Of a DNA stretch of 46,079 nt, positions 17,588-24,872 are shown piece after piece. Source of the DNA: Clostridiales bacterium. Lineage in GTDB: Bacteria > Bacillota > Clostridia > Christensenellales > Borkfalkiaceae. The position numbers were made by a program, and so were the translations under genes. Below the pieces are notes generated by a model. It did not search any database, had not been told where the DNA came from, and worked only from the letters and a program-made list of their open reading frames with translations. Positions within the stretch are counted from its first letter, which is position 1. Every line of letters begins with the position of its first letter. The stretch covers positions 1-46,079 of the forward strand of contig SVIP01000007.1 of NCBI GenBank assembly GCA_015069425.1, given 5' to 3'.

Positions 17588-17886
17588 AAAAACTCCATAA
17601 AAATTGAAACGGTTAAAAAATGTAACCGTTTGAAAGTATCAAAAACAAATTAAATATCCCCCTCATTTTTATAGTGGTGAGAGGGAAGTTCCACTCATCA
17701 AGTTAGCCTCGCTTGATGTTCCTGTTTGGATAACAGGCAAAAAATTTTTTGCTGATTTTTTGCTGATTTTTCTTGTCAAAAGTGTCAAAATTATCAAAAT
17801 CCGCTAAAATAAAAACTTGTCTAAAAGTCCTAATTTTAAAGGATTTTGTCAATATTATCAAAAGTATCAAAAATAGCCAAAATGTA
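17588..17886. other. attP arm region with hairpins and short direct repeats
   Basis: No gene is seen. Contents: stem AACGGTTA/TAACCGTT (17608-17630), ATCAAG/CTTGAT and CCTGTTT-GGAT-AACAGG hairpins (about 17698-17738), then repeats of TATCAAAA and GTCAAAA type (about 17635, 17776-17800, 17848-17874). GCTGATTTTTTGCTGATTTTT occurs at 17751 and again at 18002 inside the integrase 3' end, flanking the core. These look like integrase arm-binding sites. Confidence 0.5.
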
Positions 17887-17928
17887 TTGGGGTGGTAGGG
17901 GTCGCAGGTTCAAATCCTGTCGTTCCGA
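17887..17928 (+). other. attP core: 3' half of a tRNA-Pro(GGG)
   Basis: These 42 nt read as tRNA positions from the anticodon loop (TTGGGGT, anticodon GGG, G37) through 3' anticodon stem GGTAG, variable GGGTC, T-arm GCAGG-TTCAAAT-CCTGT, acceptor strand CGTTCCG and discriminator A. The 5' half is missing and no CCA follows. It lies 4 bp downstream of the integrase stop. Integration here would restore the 3' end of a host tRNA-Pro gene, the standard strategy of tyrosine-recombinase phages. Confidence 0.8.
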
Positions 17929-17932
17929 AATC

Positions 17933-19090
17933 TTAAAAGATAATTCCAGTCTGCCTTTTGCGGAATGGAATTATTTTATTATTCCCCTCATTTTTTATTT
18001 TGCTGATTTTTTGCTGATTTTTTTGAAAATAAGTATTGAGCTGGTTGGTTGCAGCGGTTATCATATCAGAATTATTTTGAGCATAAATATTTAATGTCGT
18101 TTCTGTTCTTGCATGTCCGACTTGGTTTTGTGCAAATTTAACGCTTAAACCGCTCGATAAAACCATATCAATATATGAGCCTCTTAAATCGTGAAGCCTT
18201 ACCCGCTTATTTATTCCGCACAATTTTAAGATTTTATAAAAACATCGCTTGCGGAAGTTTTCCCCTCTTAAATACGTTCCTGCTTTGCTTGGAAATAATA
18301 ACGGGTTATCGGGGCTTAAGGTCTTTATATGCTCTTTTAAAACCTCTTTTAGCTCGTCAAATAAAAAGATTTTACGGTTCGATGATTCCGTTTTTGTTTT
18401 ATAAACAAGTCTTGCTTGGGTGAATTGCTTTGTAATTTCAATATAACCCTGTTCATAGTTGAAATCCGCCTTTTCAAGAGCAAGTATTTCACCCTCTCTT
18501 GCGCCTGTTCCGATAAACGTAAACAATAAAGGGTAATATTCCCGATAGCATTTTTTACAACATTCAAGAACATTTTTTAATTCCTCAATCGTCAAGTGGT
18601 TTATATCCGCTTTTGGCGGTTTCGGTTTTTCAACCTCATTAAAAATATTTTTTTCAATCAGTTTATGTTTGATAGCGTAATTTGTTGAAGCTCTTGCAAG
18701 TTTCAAGCAGTGCATCGCAACATGCGGAGTTGAATTTTTTTCAAGCTCATAGAAAAAGCCCTGAATTGCAATAGAATTGACACTGTCGTATTTTATGCCA
18801 TCTAATTGTTTTAAATATTTATTGTAGTAAATATTATATGTATCATAAGTCGATAAAGCATATTTTATTTTAGCCTTATCGAGAAATAATTTAAAAATCT
18901 GCCCAAAAGTTATATTTTTATCGGTTTTAACTTCTTCAAATTTCCATAAATCCCTTTTAGCTTCTTTAAGCGTGTCATAATATCCGCTTGTATGTCTTTT
19001 GCCGAAAATATCGGTATAGGTTATTGTATATTTAACCTTTTCGCCTGTTTTGGTTTTAATCCGTTTCTTGCTTATGCCTGCCACTTTCAA
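17933..19090 (-). CDS. int: Tyrosine integrase
   Basis: A 385-aa phage integrase. An AP2-like arm-binding N-terminus (YTITYTDIFGKRHTSGYYDT), a core-binding domain (about 60-150) and a catalytic domain with R198 (GTGAREGE), K231/K233, H300 and R303 (HDLRGS), H326 (QVGHARTE) and nucleophile Y336 (LNIYAQ). All catalytic residues are present. It recombines the attP core next to its stop codon with a host tRNA. It overlaps the excisionase gene by 4 bp; the last codons contain the arm repeat. Confidence 0.95.
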   Translation of the reverse strand: MKVAGISKKRIKTKTGEKVKYTITYTDIFGKRHTSGYYDTLKEAKRDLWKFEEVKTDKNITFGQIFKLFLDKAKIKYALSTYDTYNIYYNKYLKQLDGIKYDSVNSIAIQGFFYELEKNSTPHVAMHCLKLARASTNYAIKHKLIEKNIFNEVEKPKPPKADINHLTIEELKNVLECCKKCYREYYPLLFTFIGTGAREGEILALEKADFNYEQGYIEITKQFTQARLVYKTKTESSNRKIFLFDELKEVLKEHIKTLSPDNPLLFPSKAGTYLRGENFRKRCFYKILKLCGINKRVRLHDLRGSYIDMVLSSGLSVKFAQNQVGHARTETTLNIYAQNNSDMITAATNQLNTYFQKNQQKISKIKNEGNNKIIPFRKRQTGIIF

Positions 19091-19287
19091 TTCCCCATAA
19101 CCCTTAATGCTTCCGATTCTGACACCCTGAAAGAACCTATTTTATAAAGCGTTAATTTTCCCCTATCTCTTAATTTATAAGGATAAGAGCGGTCGCATTT
19201 ATACTTTTTCACAAACTCCCCGATTTTCATTAAATCATCGGGCAAGCTTTTAACTGATGATGTTTTAAATTTTATCACTTTTGACAT
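19087..19287 (-). CDS. Excisionase / AlpA-like DNA-binding protein
   Basis: A 66-aa protein with a winged-helix excisionase pattern (LMKIGEFVKKYKCDRSYPYK, then LTLYKIGSFRVSESEALRV). It overlaps the integrase start by 4 bp (ATGA), so both are co-translated. It probably binds attachment-site arms and directs excision, or regulates int. The call is by fold pattern and coupling. Confidence 0.7.
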   Translation of the reverse strand: MSKVIKFKTSSVKSLPDDLMKIGEFVKKYKCDRSYPYKLRDRGKLTLYKIGSFRVSESEALRVMGN

Positions 19288-19320
19288 TTTTATATCCTTT
19301 CTTTAACAATATTTCTTAAT

Positions 19321-19360
19321 AAACCCCGATTTCATGTATTAGTCATGATTTCGGGGTTTT
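19321..19360. terminator. Bidirectional hairpin terminator
   Basis: Stem AAACCCCGA / TCGGGGTTT with an inner CATG/CATG pairing, followed by T on both sides. It separates the early small-gene operon (ending 19363) from the xis-int unit, which therefore needs its own promoter. Confidence 0.75.
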
Positions 19361-19362
19361 GG

Positions 19363-19623
19363 TTACTTAACAATAAATTCAAAATTTTTACACACATTAC
19401 TTAATCTAACATCCGTTGCAGGACTTGAGCTTTCGCCTAATAACTGACATTTATAATAATTTTTAGATAGTTGTCTTTGTATTAAATACTTGCAATTTTT
19501 ACATCTTATATCAGACAAATAATCAGCTTTTTGGTAGTTATTTTCATATTTCCATTTTTGATATTTTGACCTGAATATAATTTTTGCAGGTTCATTATCA
19601 ACATAAAATAAAGTTTGTTGCAT
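19363..19623 (-). CDS. Small four-cysteine protein
   Basis: An 86-aa protein with CKNCKYL (about 41-47), then single Cys residues at YKCQLLGE and NVCKNFE, a pattern for one zinc site seen in many small phage early proteins. Lys/Tyr-rich N-terminus. Function unknown; a nucleic-acid or protein-binding zinc module is inferred. It is bracketed by two terminators, so it may be separately transcribed. Confidence 0.6.
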   Translation of the reverse strand: MQQTLFYVDNEPAKIIFRSKYQKWKYENNYQKADYLSDIRCKNCKYLIQRQLSKNYYKCQLLGESSSPATDVRLSNVCKNFEFIVK

Positions 19624-19634
19624 CTTTCCTCACT

Positions 19635-19672
19635 AAAAAATCACCATAAGAATTTTACTTATGATGATTTTT
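19635..19672 (-). terminator. Leftward terminator after the early operon
   Basis: Stem AAAAATCATCATAAG / CTTATGGTGATTTTT read on the minus strand with a 7-nt loop and a T6 run. It lies just past the end of the 93-aa gene at 19702. Confidence 0.8.
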
Positions 19673-19701
19673 GATAAAAAATCTATACGCTATTAACATT
19701 T

Positions 19702-19983
19702 TTATTGTTTTTTATTTATAAGCTCTTTTTCTGCGCGATATTTTATAACTTTCAAAACCGCGATTACATCGGGCTGAGTTCCGCTGTAACTATCGCAAAA
19801 GTCTATTATATCTTCCAGTTTATGTTCAAGCTCGGAACTATAAGCCGTGATTCTTATACTTTTCTTTGCTAATTCTGCAATGGTTTTAAAATCTAAACCT
19901 TTGAAATACGGGTCAAGAAACGGTTTAATATCTTCCTCCGAATACCAAACCTGCTCACCTTTGTAATTACTTGTTTTCCACAT
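19702..19983 (-). CDS. Hypothetical early protein
   Basis: A 93-aa helical protein beginning MWKTSNYKGEQVWYSEEDIK. No family is recognised. It starts inside the end of the 55-aa gene upstream (17-bp overlap), the last gene of the long leftward operon before a terminator. Confidence 0.6.
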   Translation of the reverse strand: MWKTSNYKGEQVWYSEEDIKPFLDPYFKGLDFKTIAELAKKSIRITAYSSELEHKLEDIIDFCDSYSGTQPDVIAVLKVIKYRAEKELINKKQ

Positions 19984-20134
19984 TTTCGTTGTCCTCTACA
20001 ACCCATTGCAGCTCTTTTAAACAAGCTTCAACACACGTTTTCTCTTCTGCATTTTGAACTCTGCTTCTATTAAAGCCGTCAATTTTACCTTTTAAAAACC
20101 AACATCTATTTTTTATTTCTTCAACTGTTTTCAT
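19967..20134 (-). CDS. Small hypothetical early protein
   Basis: A 55-aa ORF starting at ATG 20134 with AGGGA upstream; sequence begins MKTVEEIKNRCWFLKGKIDG and is rich in Glu and Lys. It shares the MKTVE start with the next upstream gene, hinting at duplication of the start region. It overlaps the following gene by 17 bp. Function unknown. Confidence 0.55.
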   Translation of the reverse strand: MKTVEEIKNRCWFLKGKIDGFNRSRVQNAEEKTCVEACLKELQWVVEDNENVENK

Positions 20135-20135
20135 T

Positions 20136-20366
20136 TTACTTATCCCTTAAATTGCAATTTTTATCAATAGTAAGTGTATCTATCTTTTTATACATTCCTA
20201 AAACTTTTACGTTTGCACAAAAAGTAAATTCTGAAATCTTGCTTACCAATTCGTATATACTAGAACAATTATATAACTTTATTCCTGCGGTAGAACATTC
20301 AGAACACCTCGCATCAATAGTATCGAACTGTGTAACAATTAAATATTTATCTTCAACTGTTTTCAT
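20136..20366 (-). CDS. Small hypothetical early protein with Cys pairs
   Basis: A 76-aa protein from ATG 20366 with GGAGG 6 nt upstream. Contains DARCSECSTAGIKLYNC, a possible metal site, then a beta-rich end. No family is recognised. It lies in the leftward operon, overlapping the upstream gene by 14 bp. Confidence 0.55.
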   Translation of the reverse strand: MKTVEDKYLIVTQFDTIDARCSECSTAGIKLYNCSSIYELVSKISEFTFCANVKVLGMYKKIDTLTIDKNCNLRDK

Positions 20367-20586
20367 TTAAAGCCTCCGTATGGGTTGAATATGTAACTTT
20401 TACATTATCATTCATATTTATAGGCGGATAACCGCCAGCTTCATTAGGAAAATACTGATATTGTTGAGTTTGAGGAAAATACCAATATGGTTGAGTTTGA
20501 GGACAATACAATTTAGGTATTGTATTTTTTAACAATTCCTCAAATTCTTTTACTGTCATATCTGATAGTTTTTTATTTTTGTTCAT
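20353..20586 (-). CDS. Small Pro/Gln/Tyr-rich protein
   Basis: A 77-aa protein: a helical start (KLSDMTVKEFEELLKNTIPK) then a low-complexity tract with repeats of the form CPQTQPYWYFPQTQQYQYFP. The short internal DNA repeat (GAGTTTGAGGA) supports slippage. It overlaps both neighbours by 14 bp. Function unknown. Confidence 0.55.
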   Translation of the reverse strand: MNKNKKLSDMTVKEFEELLKNTIPKLYCPQTQPYWYFPQTQQYQYFPNEAGGYPPINMNDNVKVTYSTHTEALNENS

Positions 20587-21067
20587 TTGTAACCTCTTTA
20601 ATCAATTTTACTATCTTGCAGTATTCACAAATTGAATTGCAATCATCTAAATAAGTTTCGCCGTCTATGTTGTCGCAAATATTACACATTTTAAGGCATT
20701 TTTCTCTTATTTCTTCAAGCGTTTTATACAACTCCTCATATTTTTCAATCGGTACAGCTAATTGATTTACCTTTGGCATAACTAAACAAGGTTTTTTAAG
20801 TTGTTCGTTTTCTGTTTTCAACTTCTCATTTTCTTTTTGTAATATTGCTATATCAATATTTCCACTTGCGATTTCTTCAATTAAATCATTGTTTTTATTT
20901 TTAAGTTTTTTATTTTCTTCCTGCAAGCGTTTATGCTCTAAAAGCCATTTATATACAGCACAACTATCTTTAACACATTCGCCGTTAAATGTATGATAAC
21001 AGCCTATTTTTTTGTCAAAAAGCGGACATTCGCTTACATCTATGCCGTTTATGATTGTTTCGCTCAT
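20573..21067 (-). CDS. Cys-rich coiled-coil protein
   Basis: A 164-aa protein with an N-terminal Cys cluster (SECPLFDKKIGCYH, then GECVKDSCAVYKWL), a central coiled coil (about 50-95, LKNKNNDLIEEIASGNIDIA) and a C-terminal Cys cluster (CLKMCNICDNIDG, CNSICEYCKIVK). The two clusters probably bind zinc at either end of a dimerising rod. Not a named family. Early operon context. Confidence 0.6.
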   Translation of the reverse strand: MSETIINGIDVSECPLFDKKIGCYHTFNGECVKDSCAVYKWLLEHKRLQEENKKLKNKNNDLIEEIASGNIDIAILQKENEKLKTENEQLKKPCLVMPKVNQLAVPIEKYEELYKTLEEIREKCLKMCNICDNIDGETYLDDCNSICEYCKIVKLIKEVTNEQK

Positions 21068-21070
21068 TAT

Positions 21071-21535
21071 TTAATCCTTATTATAATCTTCTATATATTC
21101 CTGCACTTCGTTGCTTAAATCTATATAACCAATAAAAACTCCTGACCTATATACTTGATTATCTTTGTGTATTTCTTTAGTCAATTTTTCTAATAATATC
21201 TCTGCTTTTTGGGAAAGTTCTACTTCGTAGTCATAATCTATACTCGAAGCATTATCGTAATACCATTCTTCAATATAATTCTTAATACAACCATAATTAA
21301 TTCTTATCGGAAGTTTTTTAAATACTTTTATTTTTTTTGCTTGTTCAATAAAACTTTTACAAGCATTATCAAATTCCACAATATCTGTTTCTTGGCTTAA
21401 AGTATTGATAATATCTTCGTAAAATTCTTCTAAAGTGCAATAGTCGTATAATCTTTCTTCACTAAAATCTTCTAAACATAAATCTTCTTTTTGAAACTGT
21501 TTAATTGTTATATTTTTTAAGATTTCTTTGCTCAT
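21071..21535 (-). CDS. Hypothetical early protein
   Basis: A 154-aa acidic helical protein (CLEDFSEERLYDYCTLEEFY; later QKAEILLEKLTKEIHKDNQV). No family is recognised. It overlaps the upstream gene by 4 bp and is 3 bp from the next, consistent with operon expression. Confidence 0.55.
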   Translation of the reverse strand: MSKEILKNITIKQFQKEDLCLEDFSEERLYDYCTLEEFYEDIINTLSQETDIVEFDNACKSFIEQAKKIKVFKKLPIRINYGCIKNYIEEWYYDNASSIDYDYEVELSQKAEILLEKLTKEIHKDNQVYRSGVFIGYIDLSNEVQEYIEDYNKD

Positions 21536-21744
21536 TCTTCCTCCAACTGTGCTTGAATTAATTTTTGTTTAAAAAAGTTTAAAGATGTATATGCATCCTC
21601 CAGCTTTTCAAAGTGCATAATTATACAAGGTTCTTCATTTTCAATATAATAAAATTCAAGATTTTTATATTCATTATTAACCCTTATGTCTTTTAAAATC
21701 GAAGTGTTTATACTAAATTGTCCTTTTGATGATAGATAGCTCAT
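21532..21744 (-). CDS. Small hypothetical early protein
   Basis: A 70-aa protein (MSYLSSKGQFSINTSILKDI start) with 4-bp ATGA overlaps on both sides. Beta-rich centre, helical end. Function unknown. Confidence 0.5.
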   Translation of the reverse strand: MSYLSSKGQFSINTSILKDIRVNNEYKNLEFYYIENEEPCIIMHFEKLEDAYTSLNFFKQKLIQAQLEEE

Positions 21745-22076
21745 TTTTCCTCCTTAAATAGTTGTTGGATTTCTTGTATAAAATTTTTTTCTAGTAACGG
21801 CTGATTGAAATTAAAAAGTCTTAGCATATGATTTTTTACTTCTTCTAAAATTTCACCAGCAACAGGGCAAAGAGCATATTCATTATGTTTATGGATATGT
21901 TTATTCATTATACAAATCATCTCTAATAACTTACGGTCTGTGATTTCGGGGTAAACTTCTTCAATATACCAACTGCATACATCGCCGTTGTCATCTATAT
22001 CTCTGCCGTCTGTTTTGTATATTTTCGGTTCTATCCCAAAAGTTCTAAAAAATTGTTCTTCTAGTTCGTTTGTCAT
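21741..22076 (-). CDS. Hypothetical early protein
   Basis: A 111-aa acidic protein (EEQFFRTFGIEPKIYKTDGR, then CSWYIEEVYPEITDRKLLEM). It resembles small conserved phage proteins but no family is recognised. Overlaps neighbouring genes by 4 bp. Confidence 0.55.
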   Translation of the reverse strand: MTNELEEQFFRTFGIEPKIYKTDGRDIDDNGDVCSWYIEEVYPEITDRKLLEMICIMNKHIHKHNEYALCPVAGEILEEVKNHMLRLFNFNQPLLEKNFIQEIQQLFKEEK

Positions 22077-22228
22077 TCTTCCTCACTTTTTCTATATTTT
22101 TCAATCACTCTATTTCTAAATTCAACATCTGTTTCTTCTCGATAAGTGCCGTCAGGTTCTTTAACTGTATGTCTTTTGTTCGCGATTATATCTTCAAGAA
22201 GCGCATTAAATATTTCATCAGTTTTCAT
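22073..22228 (-). CDS. Small hypothetical early protein
   Basis: A 51-aa ORF from ATG 22228, which overlaps the upstream gene's stop as ATGA, ending 4 bp inside the next gene. Begins MKTDEIFNALLEDIIANKRH, charged and helical. The 4-bp overlaps on both sides are the best evidence for translation. Confidence 0.55.
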   Translation of the reverse strand: MKTDEIFNALLEDIIANKRHTVKEPDGTYREETDVEFRNRVIEKYRKSEEE

Positions 22229-22380
22229 TCAGAAAATACTCCATAAAAATACTGTCCTAAAGGAATACCAATTAAGAAATTTATTATAAACGCTTCAAAA
22301 ACAGGTATTTTGTGTATTCCTGCCAAATAGCAAATTGTTCCTGCTAAAAATATTAATATTAATGCTAATATATGTCTCAT
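22225..22380 (-). CDS. Small two-helix membrane protein
   Basis: A 51-aa ORF from ATG 22380. Two hydrophobic helices: LALILIFLAGTICYLAGI and FIINFLIGIPLGQYF. It may be a membrane toxin-like or exclusion protein, but nothing specific is seen. Coupled to the next gene by ATGA. Confidence 0.55.
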   Translation of the reverse strand: MRHILALILIFLAGTICYLAGIHKIPVFEAFIINFLIGIPLGQYFYGVFSE

Positions 22381-22391
22381 TGCTTTCACTT

Positions 22392-22610
22392 TTACCTTTC
22401 CCAATAGTTTTTAATATACCAAAGAACCGCTCTTAAAAGCTGGTCCTTGCCCTCTAAATAAAGTTTTTGATAAATGCGCACCAAATGCGAGGTCAATGTT
22501 GGCGCGCTTATCCCTAAAATTTGTTTAACCTTGTCTTTATCTTTTCCGTCTGCAAACAAGTCAAGTATTTTTGTTTCCATCGGGGTTAGATATATCTCTT
22601 TTTCTTCCAT
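22392..22610 (-). CDS. LuxR-type HTH protein
   Basis: A 72-aa protein with one GerE/LuxR-like helix-turn-helix: YLTPMETKILDLFADGKDKD, then VKQILGISAPTLTSHLVRIY. It is probably a small transcription regulator of the early or late switch. The ATG at 22610 has AAAGGA too close to serve it, so translation may be coupled to the overlapping upstream gene (50-bp overlap) or start further upstream. Confidence 0.65.
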   Translation of the reverse strand: MEEKEIYLTPMETKILDLFADGKDKDKVKQILGISAPTLTSHLVRIYQKLYLEGKDQLLRAVLWYIKNYWER

Positions 22611-22818
22611 ATCCTTTAAAACTCCAACTCTTACAATCTTCCTCTTTCGGTTCGCCAAACATTTTAACAAGTTCCAAAACGACTGCTTTCATTTGGCACT
22701 TTTGCGACTTTATTTTAACGTCGCAATTTCGGCAAATACAGCCGTTTCGGTAACATTCAACCGCCTGCATTGTCCAATGAACCATTGAATTAGCGAAATT
22801 GCCTAACTCATTACGCAT
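22561..22818 (-). CDS. Hypothetical protein with Cys cluster
   Basis: An 85-aa protein from ATG 22818 (GAGG 7 nt upstream). Contains CYRNGCICRNCDVKIKSQKC, a dense Cys cluster that could bind zinc. It overlaps the genes on both sides. Function unknown. Confidence 0.55.
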   Translation of the reverse strand: MRNELGNFANSMVHWTMQAVECYRNGCICRNCDVKIKSQKCQMKAVVLELVKMFGEPKEEDCKSWSFKGYGRKRDISNPDGNKNT

Positions 22819-23200
22819 ATATTTCCTCAATTCGCCAGCCGTCGCATTTAAAGCGTTTTTTATACCAGGCTAAAATCTGCTCTTCCGTATCGGTTGCAGG
22901 GAAACAATCCGTACTTCTAACCGTTTTATAGCGCGGGTCATATACTCTGACGTGAACCCAACCGCTTGGACCTTTTTTGTATTCCTGCTTGTAGCAGCTT
23001 TTAGACCATTCTAAAAGCTCGGATACTTGCGGAACGAAATCCTTTTTATTACTTTTAGAAACGTAGTCAAGCAATAAATCAAAATCTACTTTGCCGCTTA
23101 AATGGAATAATCCGCTTGCGTATTCTTCTCGTTTCTCGTCAATATCAGTATTGCAGACATAACGACGAAAAATTTTATCGATAAAATCATCAAGTATCAT
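22811..23200 (-). CDS. Hypothetical early protein after replication gene
   Basis: A 129-aa protein beginning MILDDFIDKIFRRYVCNTDI; middle FVPQVSELLEWSKSCYKQEY. The length, position after the initiator-like gene and Trp/Arg-rich end (FKCDGWRIEEIYA) fit a small replication accessory protein, but this is inference. The start overlaps the predicted end of the replication gene by 11 bp. Confidence 0.55.
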   Translation of the reverse strand: MILDDFIDKIFRRYVCNTDIDEKREEYASGLFHLSGKVDFDLLLDYVSKSNKKDFVPQVSELLEWSKSCYKQEYKKGPSGWVHVRVYDPRYKTVRSTDCFPATDTEEQILAWYKKRFKCDGWRIEEIYA

Positions 23201-23872
23201 TGGCTTTTAGCTCCTTTTTTGCCCGTACTTTTGCCACAATATCAGCCGTTGAAGTTTGACTATTCGTATTGCCCTGGGGTCTTTCCCCTCCCAATCCCGA
23301 ATAAATCTCTGAGTGGTTTTTTATAAGGCTTTTTAGGTTGATTTTGTATCATAAAAAACCTTTTGCTTGTTAGCTCTATCCATTAAGTCAATCACATAGC
23401 TAAAATCAAGCCCTACGACCTTAAGAAACTCTCTGATTTCTATTAACCGCTCCCTTGTTCTATGCTCAAACTTAATAGGAATAAGACTTTTACAATGCTC
23501 TTTATACAAAGAAATAACTTTTTGAATATTTTTATCAAAAAATAAATCTTCTTTAAAAGTAATATCCTTATCTATATCCTTATCCTTATCCTTATCCTTA
23601 TCCCCAACTTGATTAGCATCTTGATTTTCAAGTTGATTTTCAAGTTGATTTTTTTTCAATCTGCCGGAGCCTTTTCGGCTTCCTCCCCAGTTTTCAAATT
23701 CTTTAATTTCTAAAAGCGATTCGAGATTATCATCAATCAACGAATCGCCTGTTAAAGTTAATTTATTTTCAAAAATTAAATCAATTAAAATTTCTTTCGG
23801 ACAGCTTAAGCGAATAAGTGTATCAAGCTTTCTTTTATCAATAAGGATTTTTTGAGTTGTTTTGTACCTCAT
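23190..23872 (-). pseudogene. Replication-initiator-like protein with a likely 1-base frameshift
   Basis: The uninterrupted frame (23333-23872) gives 179 aa: an N-terminal HTH-like part, GGSRKGSGRLKKNQ, a Gln/Asn and Asp/Lys repeat linker, and a helical part ending FYDTKST before TAA. In the -1 frame at AAAA (23343-23346) it continues as INLKSLIKNHSEIYSGLGGE and runs 46 more codons to 23190, overlapping the next gene by 11 bp. One extra A would give a 227-aa DnaD-like phage replication protein. Either the base is missing or the short form is real. Confidence 0.55.
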
Positions 23873-23874
23873 TT

Positions 23875-24066
23875 TTAACCTTTTTTATATTCATTTAAAA
23901 CTGCGTACCATTCGTTTTTCTCTTTAGATTTTTTAATCTGAATCTTTATATATCCTTTATCACTTACGGGATTTTCTTTAATCTTATCAACGTGAATACT
24001 CATATTGATGATATCGCCATAATCACCGTGAAATGTATCTGTATAAATCCCTTTTGGAAATTCCAT
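23875..24066 (-). CDS. Small hypothetical protein in recombination cluster
   Basis: A 63-aa protein (MEFPKGIYTDTFHGDYGDII, then IKIQIKKSKEKNEWYAVLNE). Its length and beta-strand pattern would fit a small DNA-binding or modulator protein, but no family is recognised. It is 4 bp from the Rad52-like gene. Confidence 0.5.
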   Translation of the reverse strand: MEFPKGIYTDTFHGDYGDIINMSIHVDKIKENPVSDKGYIKIQIKKSKEKNEWYAVLNEYKKG

Positions 24067-24070
24067 AATT

Positions 24071-24871
24071 CTATTCTCCTTTCAATTTTTCTTCCAATTT
24101 CAAAGTTTGTTGTCCTTTTTTTGTTGTTTCAACCAGAGCAAAGAAATCTTCTTTTTTCTTGCCAAGCTGAGTAATTTCGCCATAGACCGTTCTTAAAGTG
24201 TCCAGGTCCTTATTAGTAAAAGTGTCAGCTTCAAGGCATAGATAATTTTCAAGCTCATATTTATTAACTCCTATTTTTTCAAAAGCCTCGATACAACTTT
24301 CAATATCATCTGACAATTTGCTTTTTGCCTGTTTGATTTCTGCCCCTTTGTTGATTTCTTTAAAAGTAGGTTGTTTTTGTTGGAGTTCATCGGGCAAAGC
24401 CCAGTTAGGCAATTTCGGACGTTCGACAATTTCGTAATTATCTTTATAAGTATTTTTTATCTTTACCCATTGCCCGGGTAGATTATATAAATATCTTCCG
24501 ATTCCCCATTGAACAGCAGCACGCTTTAAACTATCGCTTATTCCGCCTTTGGTTGCTTCAATCTTAGTATTATCCGCTCCATCGTATTTAGTTATCCATT
24601 CATTATTAATACGAAGCGATAATCCGCAGATTTTACCGTTAGCGGTTTCAATTATTTCATTTTTCCAGTTCGTAAAACCTAAGACATCATCAAGCCTGTT
24701 TTGAACGGCTCTTGCTTGAATATATGCAACTGCTAAGCCTTTTGTTTTATCAGCCGTTTTAGCAGATATTCTATATTCAATTTCATCAGGTCTAAACGGA
24801 GCTTTTAATTTTTCTTCAATTTCTTTTAAATACGTTTTAATATCAGCGTAATTGCTTGTTGTATATTCCAT
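24071..24871 (-). CDS. Rad52/Rad22-like single-strand annealing protein
   Basis: A 266-aa recombinase. Start chosen at ATG 24871, which has GAGG at a 6-nt spacing. Core motifs: YRISAKTADKTKGLAVAYIQ, RLDDVLGFTNWKNEI, KYDGADNTKIEATKGGISDS, LKRAAVQWGIGRYLY. These match the Rad52-type annealing fold found in phages, with a variable helical C-terminus. It anneals complementary single strands made by the exonuclease encoded just upstream. Confidence 0.85.
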   Translation of the reverse strand: MEYTTSNYADIKTYLKEIEEKLKAPFRPDEIEYRISAKTADKTKGLAVAYIQARAVQNRLDDVLGFTNWKNEIIETANGKICGLSLRINNEWITKYDGADNTKIEATKGGISDSLKRAAVQWGIGRYLYNLPGQWVKIKNTYKDNYEIVERPKLPNWALPDELQQKQPTFKEINKGAEIKQAKSKLSDDIESCIEAFEKIGVNKYELENYLCLEADTFTNKDLDTLRTVYGEITQLGKKKEDFFALVETTKKGQQTLKLEEKLKGE

Positions 24872-24872
24872 A

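Noticed and set aside
17887-17928. Functional tRNA gene
   Set aside because: Only the 3' half is present; the 5' half, D-arm and 5' anticodon stem are absent, so it is an attachment core.
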